DNA of 64,000 nt from Gnomoniopsis sp. IMI 355080. Its lineage: Eukaryota; Ascomycota; Sordariomycetes; Diaporthales; Gnomoniaceae. The notes under the pieces were generated by a model. The model ran no database searches, was not told where the DNA came from, and worked only from the letters and a program-made list of their open reading frames with translations. Location of the stretch: assembly GCA_027946555.1 (NCBI GenBank), contig JAPEVC010000089.1, forward strand, positions 1 through 64,000. Reading direction: 5' to 3'. Each line of letters begins with the position of its first letter. Position 1 is the stretch's first letter. Shown here piece by piece: positions 56,261 to 64,000 of this stretch. The translations under genes and the position numbers were made by a program.

Positions 56261-58681
56261 GGCCCAGCGAGCCGCTTGTGGCTTGTGGCGTGCGACAATG
56301 GGATGCCTGGGGATAGCCACTTAAGTATGTACCTCACTCGAGATGAAAAGAATCCAAACTGATGTCAAGGCTGCGCATGCGTCAAAGAGCCGTCGGCAGG
56401 GTTCTTTTTTTTTTTATACCTACAACAGGTTGGACACGGCTGATATGGGAGCCCTGTGTACGATGGAGTATCTCGCCATCATTTCTTGAGAAAAGATCCA
56501 TTTTGTCGAGGCGTTGTCATCTTTTCACGGTTGAAGGGTTCACTACGGTTCGCAAATATGTTCACGAATCGAACGGTACCTACCTTGAAGGCAAAGCATG
56601 GAAGTTTTGGGTTTCGTCGTTGAGTCCAGAAGAAGAGACGATTTTTGAGGCAATAGAATTTACGCACATCCCCCCTAGTACCACGCAAGCACATGTACAG
56701 AGTGTTGGCACAAATCTTACGCAGAATCGTAAGTTATTCACTTGCTGATTGTACTTTGCCCGGCACTGTCCCATCAAATACCATAAGGTTATCTAGGTAA
56801 GATATTAAGCGAGAACCCTGTGTCTGGAATGAGGGGAAAGGCAAAAGTCCCCTTTGGACATGTCGAGAAGATAGTACGAGCTGGTCTCAAATGTCAGGAT
56901 CGTCAAGGTCCCAGGTGGACAGCAAGTCTCTGTGTTCCAAGGCTTTCCGCCTTGATTGCGATATGCAGTATGTCTGACATATACGAGCTGTAAGTATTGT
57001 GCGACTATGCTCGCAGCCGAACATTTGGGACACGCACGGCAACCGAGAGGCGGAGCACTACTGTGGCGACACCTGACTGGTTCGTTGGACGAAGCCTGAG
57101 GATTGTTCGCTATGACCATCCGCTTTGGTAGTACCGCTTGTGTTTTGTGGAAATACGATTGCATCACTGGAGGCTCACCAGTTGTGTGTTTCCAATTTGC
57201 CAAGACCCTATTGTGAGGATGGTCAGGTACTCCGCTGCTCAACATGGCCAATGGCTAAGTGGGATACTGGCACTCCTGCACGTGTGGTTTCTTTGTTATG
57301 CAATAGCTCTATCGCACAGGGATCATATAATCCTGAGAGACAACTTTTTTGGATTTATAAGATCAGTCAAATGCTAAAAATAAACGGAGATTTGGATGTT
57401 GAATCCAGATTCCGAGGTTCCTCGCGTGTAGTGTAATAACGAAAGTTCGGTCTCTTTATAAATCCGGTAGTTATACCATTCAAACATTCAACTATTTCTA
57501 ATCTGACCTGTATTACTGATACTGCCATGATGTCCACTTTGCCACGCTCTCTGCATCTTAGCGAAAATACGACTATAAATTTATAATGAAATCAGTATTA
57601 TAATCAATTATCAACTCTGATAGGGTGCAAAGATCATACAGCCATGTATAAGCCACGCATTTACACGTATTTACGCTGACGATCTCGACAGAAACCGGCC
57701 CTTCACGAGAGCAAGCCAATGATTCACGATCACCTCCACATCCGTTTTGTCCCTGGTTGATAAACACTGTATTACATGATCTTTGTAATGTTTAGTGCGG
57801 ATGTTCTCCAGCATGCCAAGTTCTGTCTCCATTGGCATTGGTTCAAGTCCATCGAGCGGGAACCAGAGGCTCAGAGAATGAATACATTGATTGGTCAATA
57901 TTAAAAGGCATCTTTTCTACAGGTGTCTGAACTGGGAGAAAGCCGACAGCGAGTACTACCTTCGAATATTGACCTCAACGGATCTGACCTGGCGAGCTTC
58001 GTATGGCGCAAGGGGGTGATCCAGATTTTGTTGCGGCTCTCAGTCATGGACAGCAACAGAAGTAGACACCCTCAGTTGCTGAATCCTCCGGATCTGGAGC
58101 CCCTCGAAGAAGGACATCCAGCATTCTGGTTGCCCAAACCAGTACAGCTCCGCCGAGGGTCCAGAAGATATGGAGCTCCATTTAATGTTGTTAATGATTA
58201 CAGTCCACTAAAGCGATAGCGCTGGCATGGGTAAGATTCTCCAGTGTCCACCACGTGGACCATCCCCCAGCTTCCCTTGATATTTCAAAGCAAGAATTGC
58301 TATGCTTGATATGTGCTCCGATGCCATGGGAGGTCTCTTCAACGTGGTCAATACTTGACCTTCGCCTCCGAACAGCCGTTCTCTACAGAGATTGAATACC
58401 CTTTACTGCAAAGAAGCCCCATCGGCTCTTCAATTCAATAATGGTGTATGGCAGAAATAGGTTGATTATGTTGTATTTCATCTCGTACCAAGAGGAAAAC
58501 AGAACCTATTGGATGCCGAAGCTGCTGCTAAGTATAAAAACCACACGTCTGTGGATTCCAAAGATTATACACGCCCTGGCAACTCAAGGCAATTCAGAAG
58601 AAAGAATTCGGCAACCAGAAGAAGCGAAGAAAACAGTCATTCGGTTGACGAGTGCTCAAGCATTCCAAGCTGGTCTAACGC
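56261..58681. other. Intergenic region, 2.4 kb, no supported gene
   Basis: Several open frames (for example 57671-57898 on minus and 57923-58219 on plus) lack recognisable motifs. A T-rich run is at 56405-56416. Unannotated relics are possible. Confidence 0.45.
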
Positions 58682-59196
58682 TTAAGCCTTGCCGCCATCA
58701 GCACCGTTCTGCTTGCAGTAGTATTCCCACTCGTCGCCACCAATGTGCTTGGCGGGCGATATGCAGGACGCGACGCCATTGCTACCGACGGTCTATACGA
58801 AGAATGAGTAACAGTTTTTTTGAATGAAAGATTAGATCTTCTTACTGTTGAGCAATCCGGGCAAGTGTCCCACTGGTTGGTTCCGGTATTGCGGGCCCTG
58901 TAAGCTGAGCAGGCCAAACCAGTAGCGGAGTTGTTCTAGAAGGTTGGCATAAATTAGTTTGTATACTTTGAATGCCTTTCAGCTCTGGCGAGGTAAAGCC
59001 TTTTACCTCGGTGTCAACTTGTCCCTGTTTGAAACTAGTGGCAGGCTCGATGTCGACGCAATAAGCGGAGGAGTGCAAGTCAGCAACGGCTCTAAGATAC
59101 AGGTCAGCAGGAGATACAAAGTTGACAGGAATCATGAACCCAGGAGACTCACCCGGTGGCCATGAAGGCGAAGAGGGCGATGATGGAGAACTGCAT
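58682..59196 (-). CDS. Small secreted six-cysteine protein (effector-like)
   Basis: Four exons, 59153-59196, 59007-59091, 58846-58935 and 58682-58792, encode 109 aa. Residues 1-18 (MQFSIIALFAFMATGAVA) form a signal peptide. The mature part has six Cys: one in SAYC, one in LACSAY, two in TCPDC, one in ASC and one in YYC. This even number suggests three disulphides. The segments ACSAYRARNTGTNQWDTC and HIGGDEWEYYCKQNG look like a folded small domain rather than random sequence. The first intron splits a Gly codon and the later junctions keep the frame, supporting the model. I do not recognise a named family; it resembles candidate effectors or small antimicrobial proteins. A perfect 158-bp tandem duplication lies in its upstream region. 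Confidence 0.82.
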
Positions 59197-60747
59197 GATA
59201 AAGGTGGAAGTGTTGATGTTTGGATTGTGGATGAGTATAAAAGAAGACTGTGTGTGTAAAGATGAATTGATAATGGAGTAGTTTCGATGAGGGGAAGCAA
59301 AATGCTGTCTTCTTATATACACTTTCGATTGTACTGTAAACTAGAAGCCATACACAGTATCTATCTACTCAGAAAAATGTCCTCCGGACTCAGCCTCGGC
59401 CCTCTAGGCCCGCGCGCGTGCGAGCGCGTCAGTGAAATTACGATATGCACTCGGCACCCCATGATCCAGTAGTCAGATAGAATCCACAACCCCGTAAACT
59501 AGAAGCCATACACAGTATCTATCTACTCAGAAAAATGTCCTCCGGACTCAGCCTCGGCCCTCTAGGCCCGCGCGCGTGCGAGCGCGTCAGTGAAATTACG
59601 ATATGCACTCGGCACCCCATGATCCAGTAGTCAGATAGAATCCACAACCCCAGAGTCAGAAAACACTCGGTGGGTCAAGTGGACCTTACTCCGCCGTGAC
59701 CGAATATGCTTAACGTCAACGTCCTGTTGTTTGGCCCACTAAGTTGAGACCAAACATTTGATTTGGCCCTCTACCAACTCGATCGAGCTCACGTTGCAAT
59801 AGTAAAATCTCTAGCACAGGTCTGAGATCCGAGAATGATCTTCAAGGCCTTCCAGTGTTGCCACTCAACTTTGGACTGCCAAAACTTTGGACTCTAATAA
59901 TTCCCCCTTTTGGCAGCGGCTTTCCCAGCCTGGCGGATTGACTGGGCCGTAAGGGCTGACTCGCTCACCAAGCTGCCAAGCTGTCAGATCTCTTCAGGTT
60001 TTTGTTGATTGTGGCGAAATCCGTAGCCCATTCAATATGAATCTTGTAGGATGGGTAATGTTGAAATATTAGGTGGTTTTTGGTAAATAATACGTTTCAG
60101 GTTTCTCAAGCATGTGGTAGTTCCTCACGATATAGACCCTGGACTGGTCATGGCACTTTCTGTTGACCTCGGAAGTGTAGTATTGCAATTCGAAAAAGTT
60201 GTAAACTGATATCTGGATGCTATGGTAGCGCTATTTCTGGTGGTCAACATAGCTGCCACTGGTCAAGTATACTAATTTCTGGACCTCCCCTCTCAACCAA
60301 CACTAATTAAAGGCAATGGCCGAGAACCAACTATTGAGTGATATACATCAATTGAGGTTTCTCTTTCTGGAACTATGGAGGACAAGCCGATGCCCTATCA
60401 GCCGCTGAGGTTCCCGGTAATTTACTTGTGACTTATCACATCTCAATGATTATGGGCCTGATTCGAGGGCCCCATAAGGAAGGTGTCTATCCCCAGGTTC
60501 CGAGTCCTATATGCCCAGAACGCCCCATAGTAAAATGAGTAGTATTTTAAGAATAAGAATCCGAGAGGCCGAGCCTGACTTTGGGGACATCATGGTTTCG
60601 AGTAGTTGTGTATAAAAAGGCCAATGCTTTGTCTACAACATTCCAGATTGTATTCCCATATTATCAACCCAAGTTTTGGTATCATTCACAGTTACATATT
60701 GTCTCTAACCTTGTACCTACCTCTATATACAACCTCTTAATTTCGAA
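59197..60747. promoter_or_regulatory. Divergent upstream region between two small secreted protein genes
   Basis: The two secreted protein genes are transcribed away from each other from this 1.55-kb interval, which includes the tandem duplication at 59336-59651. TATA-like TATAAAAG is near 60611-60618 on the side of the plus-strand gene. Co-regulation is possible but not shown. Confidence 0.5.
59336..59651. repeat. Perfect 158-bp tandem duplication
   Basis: Copies at 59336-59493 and 59494-59651 appear identical throughout by eye. Each includes the alternating purine-pyrimidine run CCCGCGCGCGTGCGAGCGCG. The unit begins 140 bp upstream of the six-cysteine secreted protein start. Confidence 0.95.
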
Positions 60748-61201
60748 ATGCAGCTGTCAAAGATCACCGCCTTTATTGCTATTATGTTGGCTGGCGCTGT
60801 CTCTGCTGTAAGAGCACTGTCCCTGTGTTGAACATTATAAAGTATGCTGACATTGTAATTCAAAGTGCTCCGAGGAACAGGACTGCTGCTGGGGTGGCAG
60901 CAATGCCGGCCCGGATGGCTGTATCAACCAACATCCAGGTTTCGACCAAACGCCGTGCCTCGAGGATAGCTATGTGGCTGGTGAGTTGAGCCTTGATATT
61001 TTTCCGAATTCATCTACCTTAATTGACTAATATCCTACATACAGACTACTGCCGAAATCGTGGCGTCACCGTCGCAGAATGCGTACGTATTTGTTTTTTC
61101 GACCCCGTGTATATTAACACCGAAGGACACAGCTAATATTTGATATATAGGACGCCGATTGCTGCCGCATTAGCAACCACAAGGGAATGACTTGCCCTTG
61201 A
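60748..61201 (+). CDS. Small secreted ten-cysteine protein (effector-like)
   Basis: Four exons, 60748-60807, 60866-60980, 61045-61082 and 61151-61201, encode 87 aa. Residues 1-20 (MQLSKITAFIAIMLAGAVSA) form a signal peptide and the first exon ends exactly at its cleavage point. The mature chain of 67 residues has ten Cys, including two CC pairs (QDCCWGG and DADCCRIS), consistent with five disulphides and a knottin-like fold. No family was recognised. Such gene shape, a signal exon plus very short Cys-bearing exons, is common in fungal effectors and defence peptides. No processing site for Kex2 is evident. A TATA-like box sits upstream near 60611. Confidence 0.85.
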
Positions 61202-62740
61202 TTGTAGCAAACAGCTGGAAGGAGGGTATACTTATATCATCGGCACTTATACTTGGGCGCGACCTGTTTCTCAGTCCTCGGTGCGATTCTCCATTGGGTT
61301 TCTCACCCTGAAGGCGGGTATATGGTATCACGGGGCGCAGGCATACAGAGCGGTTCGTAGGCAAAGCGAGAGGCTGGGGCAGTTATGTCTAGCCTGGATG
61401 AGATAGTGAGTTGCATGCAGGCGGGCGCCGTGACGACTAACAACTGGGTGACACGAATGAAGAATATATACAACTTGCAATGTACGCTGCGTCGGAAAGG
61501 GCAACAGCGAACCACGTAGCTCTGTGTGTTGCGGCTCACCAATAAGACCCCAGGAAGCCCGAGGTCATGTATAGAGTATTGACTTTATCTCAGTCTTTTT
61601 TCTTCTTCTTTTTTTCCTGTTTTTTTATCTTGGATTTGACACTGTGGCGTAGAACAGACGAGGACGTGAGATTTTGGCGCGATGGATGCGAGAGTTTATC
61701 TTTGTCCTACGCGCTTACATGCCTACCTAGCTAACTATCATACATCTATGGCGAGGGGAGAAAGCCGTCCCACGCGCAGTCCACTACGGAGGCTAATGGC
61801 CATTCCTTGTCTAGGCTTTCCAGCAAGGCGGCTGATCCGCCTTAGGATGATGACGCGCTAGGGCTTGGTGAAAATCATTCGTCGTTCCAAGCACTTCACT
61901 AAGAAGGAGCCAGAATTGGGTGTTTTCAATCGGTGCGTCGCGCCGACGTGCCTTCCTGATCTCCTGCGCTGCGGTATAGATGGTGAAATATAAATCACGC
62001 AATGCCTGAAGTACAGGGTAGTGTTATCGCATCTGCACCTGACTTATGCAATCGACCCGGTCTATTTCAAATGCACGGGCTCCGTCTGTCTCCCAGGGAT
62101 GGGATTGCTATAACGCAACGTGCAATGCCCATTTCCAGCCAAAGAAAGCTAGGTAGATCTAACAATGTCCTGGTGCCAAGCCCGTGGAGTCTAGTGGAGT
62201 GGCTTTGGAGGAGACTCATCATATAGATTAGGAGAATACTAGCACCTGTACGTATTTACCTTTTATTAAATAACCTCAGATACCTGGGCAGCTTTAATAT
62301 TTCACATTACCGACTATGTATGTAATGACTAGTAGGAAAGACCCCTCTCGTAGTATATGAGTAAATAAGTTGGTCTCGCAATACGCCTAGTCGTCTACAA
62401 AGCACGATTTTACCCGGATTAATACCCAACAGGCCCGAACAAATATCATGCTCAGGGAAGTCTTAGGGCTCAACAAAGTGGCAATAACCCACTATACTAA
62501 TCTTCTTTTCTAGATTAGGTACTCTGGCATTCGCGACGAACCCCATCCCCACCACCAAACCCAGAATCCAGCTCTCCACTCGCGGCAAGCAGCTGCTCAC
62601 ACAAGACCTCGTGAACAGCATGCCGGACACTTATATTAATGTGCAACAAATATACACGCTTGTTTTGGGTCTGAGACATATGCGACCGTCGTGAGTAGAT
62701 TTCCCTTCAATCTAGCCCCGCCTCAGTAGCATATCGCTAT
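61202..62740. other. Intergenic or degraded region
   Basis: Short coding-like stretches occur (minus 61811-62015 with an acceptor-like TTCAG in front; plus 62531-62697) but they cannot be assembled into a gene. The surrounding sequence is AT-rich with many stops. They may be relics. Confidence 0.4.
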
Positions 62741-63370
62741 TTAAAAAAAAAAAGACAATAAATAGGCCTCGGATCCCTCACCAATTACAAACTTCTTACT
62801 TCGGGAACGATAGAGCCAGTCATATACACCGAAGCGAATGCCATGCTTCTTGATGTATCGCAGCATTAGAGATTCAAATATTGCAATGCGGTAATTTTCT
62901 TTCTGCGTGGAGCAGGCCCGGTTGCGCTTCGCCTTCAAGTGAAAAAGTACCTCGAAAAGCTCATAGTGGAGTCGTCCCAATTGTCTTCCGCCTTGCAAAA
63001 GAGGTCAAGTGACAATTCGTACCTCTGCACGACCGATGTTTCGAAGCAGTGGCCTGTCCGTTGTTTATGCCCTATCTCACCTCCATGCCCTGCTGAGCAG
63101 CACAAGCCAGCGCGACCTTAGTCCTTGCGATGTTCGGCAGTGACTGACGCCATGGAACTTTCGGTGCGCACAACGCCCAGCCTCTCATAGCGTAAATTCC
63201 ATGTGAAGTTGCCTTCGGCGATGTCAAGATTGTAGCCGGTCTCGGTGGCTTTCAATTGATGCGGTTCTCACCTAGCTTCTGCTGTGGTAGAGGCACATAG
63301 TTGCCCCAGGGTGGGCTAAGGCGCCAGGATAGGGCGAATTGCCACACTTTGATCCGCATGTCTGCCCATT
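62741..63370 (-). pseudogene. Degraded gene relic of unknown family
   Basis: Coding-like fragments follow each other on the minus strand in different frames: one around 63252-63359 (MRIKVWQFALSWRLSPPWGN), one at about 63118-63255 (FTWNLRYERLGVVRTESS), one at 63072-63119 (KVALACAAQQGMEVR) and one at 62741-62998 (YIKKHGIRFGVYDWLYR). Transitions coincide with in-frame stops and no plausible intron fits between the first three, so at least two frameshifts are required. I do not recognise the parent protein. The reading as one former gene rests on order, strand and amino-acid texture only. Confidence 0.4.
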
Positions 63371-64000
63371 GGTAATTAGTGAACAGATAGGGTGAGTAAA
63401 TGCATTCTCCTTTTATCATTCCTTACTCATAGGGGTGAGGTATCACTTATTGTTATTATTGGAGCCGATCGTCCTTCAATTCTTAATCAGTAGCACCTGT
63501 ATGTTTAATAGTATGTGAAAGCTCAATTATTTAGTTCTTGAAGACTATTGAAACCTTTTGTAAATTTTATAGGCTGCTTTACCGTAGTTATTCAGTTATA
63601 TCCTGATTGGTCTGGAGATAAGTAGAAGCTACCGTAGCGCTTTCAGCTCTTACATAAGATAGAATGGTACGACAACGAATGTTAAATGCATTCGGCTTAG
63701 GAAGCCCCGTGAGCGGCATAAACACTGTGGCTTGTAAGCCACGTCGCGACGCAACGGGCATTGGCTGAGTGAGGCTGATTTCTAGAGCAGACGGGAACTC
63801 TTTACTAGCGGTACCAACACATGATATCAAAACATCTGCGGCCGCACGCGTCTATTATAGTTCCCGCTTCTAGCCCGTAGCCTGACCTATGATAATTAAG
63901 TGAAAGAACTACTACTTCAGAATTCTCTCAAAGACATTAATTCGCTGTGATTAGTGCATGTGCCGTCTGGTCGCTAGGTGATATCCAAGTAATGAGGAAC
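63371..64000. other. AT-rich right edge, no supported gene
   Basis: AT-rich with short open frames only. It might extend the degraded region to its left. Confidence 0.5.

Noticed and set aside
57671..58219. Two open frames (75 and 98 codons) on opposite strands
   Set aside because: No signal peptide, motif or splice continuity; could be relics but cannot be supported.
61811..62222. Possible two-exon minus-strand gene with an acceptor-like TTCAG before 62015
   Set aside because: No good donor joins the two open stretches in frame and no conserved motif is visible.

Overview
The window is nuclear DNA of a filamentous ascomycete, most likely a Sordariomycete. Genes are interrupted by short introns with GTAAGT/GTGAGT-type donors and YAG acceptors. 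Conserved housekeeping genes (40S ribosomal protein eS7, dynactin p62) sit among fungus-typical accessory families: a UstYa/DUF3328 protein, a fungal-rhodopsin/PTH11-like receptor, a TmpA-like membrane oxidoreductase, a P450, a Baeyer-Villiger-type monooxygenase, GH30, and small secreted cysteine-rich proteins. Intergenic DNA is long and carries scattered palindromes built on TACCTAGGTA. No exact species is claimed. All gene models were spliced by hand from reading-frame continuity, splice signals and family motifs.

Layout. 1-3.2 kb: no gene. 3.2-4.9 kb: NorA/AAD-type aldo-keto reductase, seven exons (-). 5.8-7.9 kb: 701-aa disordered Gly/Ala-rich repeat protein (-). 8.8-11.0 kb: a divergent pair, a 59-aa secreted peptide precursor with a Kex2 site (-) and a UstYa-family protein with both HxxHC motifs (+), which is a candidate minimal fungal RiPP locus. 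13.5-15.0 kb: seven-helix rhodopsin-like membrane protein (+). 15.4-16.9 kb: secreted GH30 glucanase (-). 18.9-19.8 kb: small four-helix membrane protein (+). 20.3-23.5 kb: 997-aa DUF8004-like protein (-). 23.5-27.0 kb: no gene. 27.0-29.1 kb: dynactin p62 (+). 29.5-30.7 kb: eS7 (-).

31.3-39.0 kb is a run of minus-strand metabolic and membrane genes: a BVMO-type flavoprotein, an Old Yellow Enzyme-type oxidoreductase, a DUF1295 reductase-like membrane protein with five N-terminal AEQDR repeats, and a DUF2306 membrane protein. 39.0-42.7 kb is a gene desert with AT-rich, diverged repeats. 42.7-56.3 kb is accessory: an NTF2/SnoaL-like protein whose spliced form ends in HDEL, a P450, a gamma-glutamyltranspeptidase, a FucU/RbsD-like mutarotase, a TmpA-like protein, an AYR1-like SDR, and a GT25 glycosyltransferase that appears frame-disrupted. 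58.7-61.2 kb holds two small secreted cysteine-rich proteins on either side of a perfect 158-bp tandem duplication. The last 2.8 kb looks degraded and contains fragments of a former gene.

How the genes may work together: the strongest functional link is the divergent peptide/UstYa pair, since UstYa-type proteins are known to oxidatively cyclise Kex2-released peptides. The BVMO next to an OYE, and the P450 flanked by an NTF2-like protein and a gamma-glutamyltranspeptidase, are plausible small metabolic groupings. No backbone synthase (PKS, NRPS or terpene cyclase) is present, so neither is called a cluster.
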